A stretch of DNA of 64,000 nucleotides. Origin: an uncultured Bartonella sp. GTDB lineage: Bacteria > Pseudomonadota > Alphaproteobacteria > Rhizobiales > Rhizobiaceae. The notes beneath the pieces are model-generated. The model searched no databases, was not told the origin of the DNA, and saw only the letters and a list, made by a program, of their open reading frames with translations. The position numbers and the translations under genes were made by a program. The stretch is from positions 1 to 64,000 of the forward strand of contig CAMLBF010000008.1 of the NCBI GenBank assembly GCA_946478235.1, in the 5' to 3' direction. Shown here piece after piece: positions 55,222 to 64,000 of this stretch; the stretch's first letter is position 1, and each line of letters opens with the position of its first letter.

Positions 55222-57236
55222 GCTTTTACTCCTTGTTCCTTGAGGACTGCACTGAATTCATCTTCAGTTTTCTGTACATCTTCAGCTGAGATGTAGAAGC
55301 CCGCATGGTTACCATTCAATGAATGGCAAAGAATGGTGAAGAGGAACACAACAAATGAAACCGCTGCCAACCACCAAATGTGCCATACAAGAGCAAATCC
55401 AAGTACTAACATCGAGATACCAGAAACGATACCGGCATTGGTACCTGAAGGCATATGAATCTTTTCAAAGCCTGAGGTTTTACGAACTTCACCACGTTGC
55501 TTCATATCCCAATATGCGTCGTCAGACTGAACAACTGGAATAGTCGCAAAGTTGTATTCTGGAGGAGGACAAGAAGTTGCCCATTCCAATGTACGAGCAT
55601 CGCCCCATGGATCATTTTGCGTAACCGGCAATTTGCCTTTGTGCTTGATGCCATACCAAATGGCGAGCAAGACTTGCAGCACAAAGCAGAGGATACCGAG
55701 CAGGATGATGAATGCTCCAACTGCTGCAACTTGGAAAAATGGCTGCCAAGTTGGATCGACATAGTGTTGCAAGCGGCGTGTAGCGCCCATCAAACCAACA
55801 GCGTAAATTGGGAAGAACGCTACATAGAAACCGATGAACCAGCACCAGAATGAAGCGATACCCAAAGCACGGTTTGGCTTGACGCCGAAGGCTTTCGGGA
55901 ACCAGTAAGCCAAAGCTCCAAGATAAGCAAACACAACACCACCAAGAATTGTATGGTGAAAGTGAGCAACCAAGAACAATGAGTTATGGAACTGCCAGTC
56001 AGCTGGAACGATTGACAAGAGAACACCTGTTAAACCACCGCCAACAAAAGTGAACATCATGCCCATGCACCACAACATAGGTGGCTCAAAGCGAATGCGT
56101 CCCTTGTACATGGTGAACAACCAGTTGAACACCTTAACACCTGTTGGGATCGCAATAACCATCGTTGCAGCACCAAAGAAGGTATTAACAGCTTCACCGC
56201 CGCCCATTGTAAAGAAGTGGTGGCCCCAAACGATAATGGACAAGATCAAGATGACCAAGACAGCCCATACCATTGAAGTATAACCGAATAAGCGCTTCGA
56301 TGAGAATGTTGGTACGATTTCTGAGATGATACCGAATGCAGGAACAACCAACACATAAACTTCTGGGTGACCAAAAATCCAGACATAATTGATCCAGACC
56401 ATTGGGTTACCACCAGCAGTATTGGTGAAGAAGTTCATATCGAGATAACGATCACCAGCAAGCATTGCGTAGGCAACGGTCAATGGTGGATAGATAATCA
56501 GAATAAGAACGTTTGAAACCAATGCCGTCCAGCAGAATACTGGCATTTTCCACATTGTCATTCCCGGTGCACGGCATTTGACGATTGTTGCCACAAAGTT
56601 GACAGCACCCATTGTCGTCGCGATACCTGATAGCTGCAAGGACCATAGATAATAATCAACACCAGTATCAGGACTGTTTAGCAATTCTGAAAAAGGTGGA
56701 TACATCAACCAACCGCCGCGGCCAAAATTACCGATACCGAGGGAAATGTTGATTAGGATAGCACCAGCAAATGTAATCCAGAAACCCAAATTATTTGCAA
56801 AAGGAAATGCCACATCACGTGCACCAAGTTGTAACGGCAAAACGTAGTTCAGGATACCGAACAACAACGGCGTTGCCATGAAAAAAATCATGATTGTGCC
56901 GTGTGCCGAAAAAATCTGGTCAAAGTGATCAGGTGGCAAATAACCTGAATTTTCTGAACCAAGCGCAAAAGCTTGGTGTGTACGCATCATGATAGCATCA
57001 GCAAAACCACGCACAAGCATGACAATTGCTAGGACGATATACATGATACCAACGCGTTTATGGTCAACTGAAGTTACCCAGTTGCGCCACAAAATTCCCC
57101 ACCAGCCAAGAAGCGTGATAGCGGCAAGAACAACGACAGCCAATACAACAATAGCAATACATGTGTATAGAACAATCGGTTCATGCGTTAATGCGTGAAA
57201 CGCTCCGGCTACAGGGTCTGTAAGTCTTCCAAACAT
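55218..57236 (-). CDS. cyoB: Cytochrome o ubiquinol oxidase subunit I
   Basis: HCO-I: WVTSVDHKRVGIMY; IFGHPEVYVLVVPAFG; WGHHFFTMG. Confidence 0.97.
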   Translation of the reverse strand: MFGRLTDPVAGAFHALTHEPIVLYTCIAIVVLAVVVLAAITLLGWWGILWRNWVTSVDHKRVGIMYIVLAIVMLVRGFADAIMMRTHQAFALGSENSGYLPPDHFDQIFSAHGTIMIFFMATPLLFGILNYVLPLQLGARDVAFPFANNLGFWITFAGAILINISLGIGNFGRGGWLMYPPFSELLNSPDTGVDYYLWSLQLSGIATTMGAVNFVATIVKCRAPGMTMWKMPVFCWTALVSNVLILIIYPPLTVAYAMLAGDRYLDMNFFTNTAGGNPMVWINYVWIFGHPEVYVLVVPAFGIISEIVPTFSSKRLFGYTSMVWAVLVILILSIIVWGHHFFTMGGGEAVNTFFGAATMVIAIPTGVKVFNWLFTMYKGRIRFEPPMLWCMGMMFTFVGGGLTGVLLSIVPADWQFHNSLFLVAHFHHTILGGVVFAYLGALAYWFPKAFGVKPNRALGIASFWCWFIGFYVAFFPIYAVGLMGATRRLQHYVDPTWQPFFQVAAVGAFIILLGILCFVLQVLLAIWYGIKHKGKLPVTQNDPWGDARTLEWATSCPPPEYNFATIPVVQSDDAYWDMKQRGEVRKTSGFEKIHMPSGTNAGIVSGISMLVLGFALVWHIWWLAAVSFVVFLFTILCHSLNGNHAGFYISAEDVQKTEDEFSAVLKEQGVKA

Positions 57237-57313
57237 TTTTCAACCCATATTAAATGAATTTCGGTTTGGAGGGGACACTGTTTTTGCGACATTTGCCCCT
57301 TCCTCGATAATTT

Positions 57314-58288
57314 TTATTTTTGAACTTCTGTAGGATCAAATACAGAGCAGAGCGAACCCCATAGAGACTTGTCCGCAATTTTTCTCATCTGATCTTCGTT
57401 ACATTCTGTACCTTGATCAACGCAGCGGTTGACGACACGGTAATAAAGACCTTTTTCAACTTGTGAGAAATAACGGACTTCCGCATCTTTCTGCTTTCCA
57501 GCTACGTCACCCATTTTGGGCGAGAATGTAAGCTGGCGATAAGAAGCACGGTCAAGCGTCTGCTTGCTCTGGCGCGCTTGAGCGATCCAGTTATCAAAGT
57601 CATTTTGGGAAACAGAATGCCATTTGAAGTGCATCTCTGAGAAACCATCACCACTATAGTTGGCTGATGTTCCGTTAAACACGCCCTGACGATCGGCGAT
57701 CAGATGCAATTTCGCATTCATTTGTGGCATTGCATATAACACTGTGCCCAAACGAGGAACCCAAAATGCGTTGACAGAGTTTTCAGATGTCAACTGTATC
57801 AAAACTTGACGATTCTCAGGCGCATAGATCTCATTAACTGTAGCTATGCCATATTGCGGATAGATGAATAGCCATTTCCAATCCAATGCAACAGCATCAA
57901 CCTGGATTGGCTCTTCATTGCCAGCAACTGCCGGATCAATTTTCTTGGATGGTTCCAATGTGAATGTGTAATAAGACATTAAAGCTGCCAAAACAATAAT
58001 GACAACAATCGGAATACCCCACATAAAGGTTTCCACTTTATTTGAGTGCCCCCAATCCGGCAGATATTCTGCTTCGGTGTTGGTAGCACGATACTTAATT
58101 GCGAAAGCAACGACTGCGATCATCACTGGAATGACAATGCAGAGCATTACGACAACGCATATAATAATCAAATTCAGCTGATGGCGCGCAACATAGCCTG
58201 CCGGGTCGAGAACATCAAATTCACAACCAGACAACAGCATAGCAGATGCCAAAACACCCAACAGCCCTGTTAATTTACCAAAGTTCTT
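57314..58288 (-). CDS. cyoA: Cytochrome o ubiquinol oxidase subunit II
   Basis: Lipoprotein signal LLSGCEFDVLDPAG; CyoA_COX2 VDAVALDWKWLFIYPQYGIATVNE; start MKNFGKLTG. Confidence 0.95.
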   Translation of the reverse strand, partial: KNFGKLTGLLGVLASAMLLSGCEFDVLDPAGYVARHQLNLIIICVVVMLCIVIPVMIAVVAFAIKYRATNTEAEYLPDWGHSNKVETFMWGIPIVVIIVLAALMSYYTFTLEPSKKIDPAVAGNEEPIQVDAVALDWKWLFIYPQYGIATVNEIYAPENRQVLIQLTSENSVNAFWVPRLGTVLYAMPQMNAKLHLIADRQGVFNGTSANYSGDGFSEMHFKWHSVSQNDFDNWIAQARQSKQTLDRASYRQLTFSPKMGDVAGKQKDAEVRYFSQVEKGLYYRVVNRCVDQGTECNEDQMRKIADKSLWGSLCSVFDPTEVQK

Positions 58289-58455
58289 CATTCCTACCTG
58301 CCCCTTTATATGCATCGCATATTTTTGCACGAGGGTATTTTTCGTTTCTTACAGAAAAGCTGTCACCGAAAAGTAGTCCCTTTTTGTTACAACTTTCCCT
58401 GTCGGGTGGTCTGATCCGTTTAAAACTATGAACAAATTCAAACCAAACATGACTT

Positions 58456-58477
58456 TGCCACAATGACAATTGTGGCA
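58456..58477. promoter_or_regulatory. 9-bp perfect inverted repeat upstream of cyoA (candidate operator)
   Basis: TGCCACAAT-gaca-ATTGTGGCA, about 170 bp upstream of the cyoA start. Confidence 0.45.
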
Positions 58478-58571
58478 TCATCTAGGCATTTCTTACTCTT
58501 TGGAATAAAATTGACAAGGGTATATCGCGCACCTGCGTCAATATTGCGCGGTTTGTCTGATACTTTTCGAT

Positions 58572-59009
58572 TCACAAAATTTTATTAAAAATATATTCAA
58601 CAGCGAATCGGTATCCTGCACTGCCGCAACCAGCAATAACGGCATCTGCCCTCGCAGAAACATAAGAATGGTGGCGAAAAGCTTCTCTTTGATGGATATT
58701 GGATAGATGCACTTCCACAACTATGCCGTTAAACATTTTGAGTGCATCCAGAATAGCAACAGATGTATGGCTATAGGCGGCAGGATTGATAACAATTGCT
58801 TCACTTTGTCCTATAGCATCTTGAATCCAGCTGACGAGTTCACCTTCATGGTTGCTTTGTAGAAAATCAAGATCGAAGCCATGAGAATCAGTAATCTTGC
58901 GGCATGACTTTTCTATCGTCTCTAAAGTTTCCGTCCCATAAATATCCGGTTCTCTTTTACCCAAAAAATTCAAATTGGGTCCATTCAACACAGTGATTTT
59001 CTTAGCCAT
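58572..59009 (-). CDS. aroQ: Type II 3-dehydroquinate dehydratase
   Basis: [42 protein letters not shown]; start MAKKITV. Confidence 0.95.
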   Translation of the reverse strand: MAKKITVLNGPNLNFLGKREPDIYGTETLETIEKSCRKITDSHGFDLDFLQSNHEGELVSWIQDAIGQSEAIVINPAAYSHTSVAILDALKMFNGIVVEVHLSNIHQREAFRHHSYVSARADAVIAGCGSAGYRFAVEYIFNKIL

Positions 59010-59055
59010 AACGTCTTGTCTCCAACGCTTTCGTTTGAATTTGTTTATTACTATG

Positions 59056-60192
59056 TCACAAAGGTAGCAAGGCGCCATCAGATATTTCAAAAAACTCTGC
59101 CCTATCTTCAAGAGCGCTAAACAATTGGCGATCTGTGCCAGTCATAAAAGACTGACCACCAAGTTCATCTAAAATATTAAACAAAGCGATACGACGTTGT
59201 TCATCAAGATGCGCCGCCATTTCATCAAGAAGGAGAATCGGTGCCATTCCCGATATTTGTGCAGTAATTTTTGCATGAGCGAGAATCAGTCCCATCAAAA
59301 GAGATTTCTGCTCACCTGTTGAACAAAGTGCTGCCGGCATGTTTTTTTGCGCGTAGAATACTTTCATATCGCTACGATGAGGCCCTTCTAAAGTGCGGCC
59401 TGCTGCCTGATCAAGTGGCCTGCCATCATGCAATTTCTGCCTATAATATTCTTCAACATCAATTGCCGACTGATTAATCAATGCCTGTTCTAACAAGCCC
59501 TCAATAACGAGAATCGGATGCGGAAAAATATCATCGGAATTGCTCTCCTTACCCCCGTCAAGCAATCGAATAACATCAATACGCGCAGCAGCTATTGCTG
59601 TTGCCAATTCAGCCATTTGCGTTTCCAAAGCGTCGAACCATCCATTATTGGTATTTCCATCCAACAATAAACGGTTACGGGAGCGCATTACTTTTTCAAA
59701 ATCCACAACACGACGGCCATGCGATGGATCAATTGATAAAACCATCCTATCAAGAAAACGTCTTCGATCGCTGGCTGATCCGGTAAAAAGACCATCCATT
59801 GCAGGAATCAACCAGCTTATCCGACAATAATCAGTGAGCCTATCTGCCGAAGTTGATGTGCCATTTATGCGGACTTTTCTTCCGCCATCGGCATTATCAC
59901 AGGTTGTGCCAATATCAACTTCATCAAAAAGATCAGAATACAATTTCGCAAAAACCACGAAACTATTGTTATCGGCACTGGCACAAATGAGATCACCATA
60001 TGTCGAGCGACGTAAACCACGCCCCGGTGACAACAAAGAGATTGCTTCAAGAAGATTGGTTTTTCCGGCACCGTTGTGCCCAGTAAAAACAACATGTTTA
60101 CCGGAAAAATTGACTGAGAAAGTGCGATAGTTACGGTAATTTGACAATTTTAGTTGTTGAACGACAACTTTTGCCGCGTATCCGTCACTCAT
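59056..60192 (-). CDS. recF: DNA replication and repair protein RecF
   Basis: [46 protein letters not shown]. Confidence 0.96.
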   Translation of the reverse strand: MSDGYAAKVVVQQLKLSNYRNYRTFSVNFSGKHVVFTGHNGAGKTNLLEAISLLSPGRGLRRSTYGDLICASADNNSFVVFAKLYSDLFDEVDIGTTCDNADGGRKVRINGTSTSADRLTDYCRISWLIPAMDGLFTGSASDRRRFLDRMVLSIDPSHGRRVVDFEKVMRSRNRLLLDGNTNNGWFDALETQMAELATAIAAARIDVIRLLDGGKESNSDDIFPHPILVIEGLLEQALINQSAIDVEEYYRQKLHDGRPLDQAAGRTLEGPHRSDMKVFYAQKNMPAALCSTGEQKSLLMGLILAHAKITAQISGMAPILLLDEMAAHLDEQRRIALFNILDELGGQSFMTGTDRQLFSALEDRAEFFEISDGALLPL

Positions 60193-60226
60193 TCACACTT
60201 TCACCCATTGTTAAACGCGCATTTTG

Positions 60227-61354
60227 TTAAACGCGCATTGGCATTAAGACATAAAGCGCATCGGGATCTTTATCGTCCCGAATAAGTGTTGGTGCTCCTG
60301 AATCCGCAAACATGAATATTGCGTCATCACCACCCAATTGCGCTGTAATATCCAGAAGATACCGAGAATTAAAACCAATTTCCAAAGTATCACCTTCATA
60401 ATCGGCATTAATTTGATCTTCCGCACTACCAGAATCTGGATTATTCACGGTTAAAGTCAATTGGCTATTTTCAATTGTCAATTTTACTGCACGTCCGCGA
60501 TCACTCGAGATGGTTGACACGCGATCAACTGCTGAGGCAAAATTCTGGCGATTAATGACCAATTTCTTGTCATTCCCAAGTGGTATAACACGTTGATAAT
60601 CAGGGAATGTGCCGTCAATCAGTTTTGACGTTAATACAACGGAAGCAACTGCAAAGCGAATTTTCGTCTCTGAAACTTCAATGCGTATTTCGCCTTCCGG
60701 TTCTTCACCAAGCAATTTCTGCAATTCACCGACCGTTTTGCGTGGAATAATGACACCAGGCATTCCTTCAGAACCAGATGGTGCATCCGTTTCTGCTTGA
60801 GCCAACCGGTGCCCGTCCGTTGCAACAGTACGGATCTTCAAACCGTTATTATCGATGACATGGAAATAGATACCATTGAGATAGTAACGCGTTTCTTCAG
60901 TAGAAATTGCAAACTGTGTGCTGTCGATCAAACGCTTTAAAGCGGCTGTCGAAAGAGAAAAACTATGACTGAACTGTCCTGCACTGACTTCTGGAAAATC
61001 ATCTTTTGGCAGACATTGTAAGCGGAAATTGGCGCGACCAGAAACAACAGTCATCGAATTTCCGTCCTCACCCAGCGAAAGCATAATCTCCCCGCCATCA
61101 GGCAATTTTCTCACGATTTCATATAGGAGATGTGCCGGAACAGTTGTTGCACCTGCCTGCTCGACATTAGCAGCGGTTGACTCTGTTACTTCCATATCAA
61201 GGTCAGTTGCTTTAAGCTCCACGCCACCATTAACAGCATTGAAAAGAACATTGGATAGAATCGGTATTGTATTGCGTCGTTCAACAACACGCTGAACTCG
61301 GCCAAGTGATTTTATAAGATTACTTCTATCCACTGTGATACGCATATTGGACAC
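60227..61354 (-). CDS. dnaN: DNA polymerase III beta sliding clamp
   Basis: LIKSLGRVQRVVERRNTIPILSNVLF; C-terminal DALYVLMPMRV. Confidence 0.97.
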   Translation of the reverse strand: MSNMRITVDRSNLIKSLGRVQRVVERRNTIPILSNVLFNAVNGGVELKATDLDMEVTESTAANVEQAGATTVPAHLLYEIVRKLPDGGEIMLSLGEDGNSMTVVSGRANFRLQCLPKDDFPEVSAGQFSHSFSLSTAALKRLIDSTQFAISTEETRYYLNGIYFHVIDNNGLKIRTVATDGHRLAQAETDAPSGSEGMPGVIIPRKTVGELQKLLGEEPEGEIRIEVSETKIRFAVASVVLTSKLIDGTFPDYQRVIPLGNDKKLVINRQNFASAVDRVSTISSDRGRAVKLTIENSQLTLTVNNPDSGSAEDQINADYEGDTLEIGFNSRYLLDITAQLGGDDAIFMFADSGAPTLIRDDKDPDALYVLMPMRV

Positions 61355-61529
61355 TCACTTATTCTGTCGTTTAAAATACGTCCCGAATTTACTATCAGTT
61401 ACACCACGTCTATTGAATAAGACATATCTGATCAATAGAAGATGGATGACCTTAATAGGTCAATAATTCTGTTGTCTACCAACGTTATCGTATAACCTAT
61501 AGTAAATTGGTTGACTGATAAAGCCCTTC

Positions 61530-63092
61530 CTAAACGGCCTGCTCACCAATGAGACGCTTAAGCAATTCGAGTTCCTTGGCCAGTTGTTGATCCGCACCGA
61601 CCAAATCCTCTATCTTACGGACTGCATGCAAGACAGTGGTGTGATCACGCCCACCAAATCGCCGTCCAATTTCCGGCAGAGACCGTGGTGTCATCATTTT
61701 TGCCAGATACATAGCCACTTGTCGTGGTTTAACAATGGTACGCGTCCGCCGATTTGACAACAGATCCTGCTTGGAAACATTATAATGGCGTGCAACAACA
61801 CGTTGTATTTCTTCAATTCTTATGCGTTTAGGTTCACCACTTCTTGTCAAATGATCGAGCAATTCATCAATACGGTTCATTGACAAATCTGGTTCAAAGG
61901 ATTGACGGAACAGTAATTGGTTAAACGCACCTTCAAGATCACGTCCTGATCCAGAGACTGTTTGTGCTATATGCGAAAGTACATCATCTGACACATCCAG
62001 AGCAGAATCATCCTGTTGTGCAGCTTTTAAACGCTTACGCAACATTTCAAGACGCATCTCGAAATCCGGTGCTTCTATTTCAAGTGAAACACCACCCTGC
62101 AAACGGGAACGAACACGAACATCAAGCGATTCTAGTTCCGCAGGTGCACGGTCAGCAGCTACAACAACCTGCTTGGCGCTATCAAGCAGCATATTGAGCA
62201 AGTGGCAGAACTCGTGTTGGATAGATTTTCCTTGCAAAAACTGCATGTCATCGATGATTAACAGGTCGATATCGCGCAATTGTTCCTTGAAGGAAAGAGC
62301 GTTGTTATCACGAATGGCCGTTGCAAAACGCCACATGAAATATTCGGCTGTGAGATAAATAACCCTCATCGGCGTTGGACGCTGTAAGGCTGCTGCGGCA
62401 AGCGCCTGCAAAAGGTGCGTTTTACCCAAACCTACAGAGGCATGAATAAACAATGGATTAAACCGTAAAGCGCCTTTATTGCCTTCCGCTATGGAACGGG
62501 CAGCAGCCAAAGCCACTCTATTAGATGCACCTTCAACAAAAGTGTCAAAAGTGTAGCGGGAATCAAGTGGTGAGCCAAACACATTTGTTTGTGTTTCGTG
62601 AGAAAAACGCTCTACCCGATTACGCAAAGAAGACGAAGCTGCCTGCTCATTTTGGACTGGTGTATTGGTTTCTTCCACAGTATGCACTGGAGCCGGTTTT
62701 ACAACGCGACTCATACCACGCACAACAACATCAACACGTAGCAATGTTGGGCATTCTTGACGCCATAATTCCGTAAGAATGGTTGCATAATGGTTTGTAA
62801 TCCAAGAGCGCAAAAAAGCTGTAGGAACGGATAACCTTACTTGGCTACGACTAAATTCATCAAGTTGTAAACGCCCAAACCAGCTTGTGTAAGCCTCTGT
62901 TCCAACCTGTACCTTCAATTGTGCCATAACCCTTGCGAAAAGCTCTGCACTTTCCTCTTCGGTTATTAAATGCTGGACACTATCCTTGACGGCAGTTTCA
63001 CTCGATACGATTTCATTTATGTTTGACATTTTACGCATCATTCTCTCTGATAACAGATGAAGACAAGGTTGGCTCAAATTGACTGCACCCAT
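61530..63092 (-). CDS. dnaA: Chromosomal replication initiator DnaA
   Basis: [48 protein letters not shown]; start probably MSNINEIV or MRKMSN. Confidence 0.97.
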   Translation of the reverse strand: MGAVNLSQPCLHLLSERMMRKMSNINEIVSSETAVKDSVQHLITEEESAELFARVMAQLKVQVGTEAYTSWFGRLQLDEFSRSQVRLSVPTAFLRSWITNHYATILTELWRQECPTLLRVDVVVRGMSRVVKPAPVHTVEETNTPVQNEQAASSSLRNRVERFSHETQTNVFGSPLDSRYTFDTFVEGASNRVALAAARSIAEGNKGALRFNPLFIHASVGLGKTHLLQALAAAALQRPTPMRVIYLTAEYFMWRFATAIRDNNALSFKEQLRDIDLLIIDDMQFLQGKSIQHEFCHLLNMLLDSAKQVVVAADRAPAELESLDVRVRSRLQGGVSLEIEAPDFEMRLEMLRKRLKAAQQDDSALDVSDDVLSHIAQTVSGSGRDLEGAFNQLLFRQSFEPDLSMNRIDELLDHLTRSGEPKRIRIEEIQRVVARHYNVSKQDLLSNRRTRTIVKPRQVAMYLAKMMTPRSLPEIGRRFGGRDHTTVLHAVRKIEDLVGADQQLAKELELLKRLIGEQAV

Positions 63093-63730
63093 CTTCCTTG
63101 ACCGACAACACCCATTATCTTTACTACTCTAACAACCACATTGCTTATAGCAACAACAACACTTCAGGGGCAGCACTCCGCAAACGCCGCCACACCCAAC
63201 AATATAACCCAATAAAACTCGTTAGACCCCTATCAATACTCTCTCTACAATTGACCAGAACGACTTGTTCCGCATCTATCGCACTGAACGACCATCCGCC
63301 TTTGCGCGATCATTATAGATAAACCGACCCCCCAAAAAGCAATACACCTTCAAGGTATCCCGCTCCGACATTTTGCATATCAGAATAGAATAAATACTCT
63401 ATCTCAATTATGCTGCCTCCAATTTCTTTCCAGCTTGTCATGATTAAAGCAAATAACCCTATCAAAGCCAAATTGAATAGAAAGCCCTCGGCTCCCGCTC
63501 CTAAACCTTACAAAATAGGCAGCTAGGTATGCAAGAGGGCAATCAATCCGCTTTAAATGCCTTTTTACCGTTAAAAAACGTTTCGAAGACGTTCATTTTC
63601 CAGTTAATTACTTTGATTCAATAAGCTTTTTCAGATCGCGTTATTTTTTTAACCAATTTTCGGAATGCGTTAAAAAAAAATTAAAAAAAATACTTGACAG
63701 AATTAGCTGTCAAACATTCGCCAGATTGCC

Positions 63731-63739
63731 TGTGGATAA
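63731..63739 (-). promoter_or_regulatory. Perfect DnaA box (TTATCCACA on the minus strand) in the dnaA-rpsT spacer
   Basis: TGTGGATAA read on the plus strand. Confidence 0.6.
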
Positions 63740-63849
63740 GTATGATAACTATATGTTTTATAAAGTGTTTTTTATAATTTTTCTAAAGAAAAAATCGTTC
63801 CAAGAAAACCCCATTTTATGGTTAATTTCTTCTTAATGACCAATAAATA

Positions 63850-63882
63850 AAAAAACCGGCGCCAAAAACGACACCGGTTTTA
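63850..63882 (-). terminator. Intrinsic terminator of rpsT
   Basis: Minus strand AAAACCGGTGtcgtttttgGCGCCGGTTTTTTTATT. Confidence 0.85.
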
Positions 63883-63939
63883 ATAAACTCAAGATAAAGC
63901 AATAACGTCAATCAAACCTTATTGCATAGCAACGCTGTT

Positions 63940-64000
63940 TTAAGCTGACAAAGCCTTAAGCTTCTTAGCCAAACGTGAAACTTTGCGTGATGCTGTGTTT
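63940..64000 (-). CDS. rpsT: 30S ribosomal protein S20, 3' end only (window-truncated)
   Basis: Translation NTASRKVSRLAKKLKALSA*. Confidence 0.87.
   Translation of the reverse strand, partial: NTASRKVSRLAKKLKALSA

Noticed and set aside
63093-63939. Chromosomal origin oriC upstream of dnaA
   Set aside because: Only one perfect DnaA box seen; alphaproteobacterial origins are often not at dnaA; no GC-skew computed.

Overview
The window is dominated by a compact, AT-rich housekeeping region of an alphaproteobacterial chromosome. Gene content and order look Rhizobiales-like (Bartonella/Brucella-type); this is my reading from memory of gene order, not a database search. Blocks in order: SleB-type cell wall hydrolase; phoU-pstBACS (-); gshB (-); moeB/thiF-like (+); yejFEBA peptide/microcin C-type ABC transporter (-); cytochrome c (-); kdsB-pheA (+); nudC-HIT (-); SRP RNA-dnaX-ybaB-recR-mltB-like (+); irr (-); fabA-fabB-fabI (+); rsmC-like (-); pnp-rpsO (-); an MFS gene (+); truB-rbfA-infB-ylxR-nusA-rimP (-); trmB-metK-xre-lnt-corC-ybeY-phoH-miaB-rimI-tsaB (-); dps (+); cyoDCBA (-); aroQ-recF-dnaN-dnaA (-); and the 3' end of rpsT (-). 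I see no CRISPR array, prophage, transposase, toxin-antitoxin or defence locus, and no convincing new protein system. The main unexplained structure is a set of sequence-unrelated short tandem arrays (periods 7, 16, 26-27 and about 15/30 bp) in otherwise sparse intergenic spacers. Three of them touch or lie within about 10 bp of the stop codon of a minus-strand gene. There are also several long perfect intergenic palindromes, a likely pstS/pstC attenuator hairpin, and apparent departures from expected operon content (no phoR/phoB beside pst, no fur/mur between rimI and miaB, an MFS gene between rpsO and truB).
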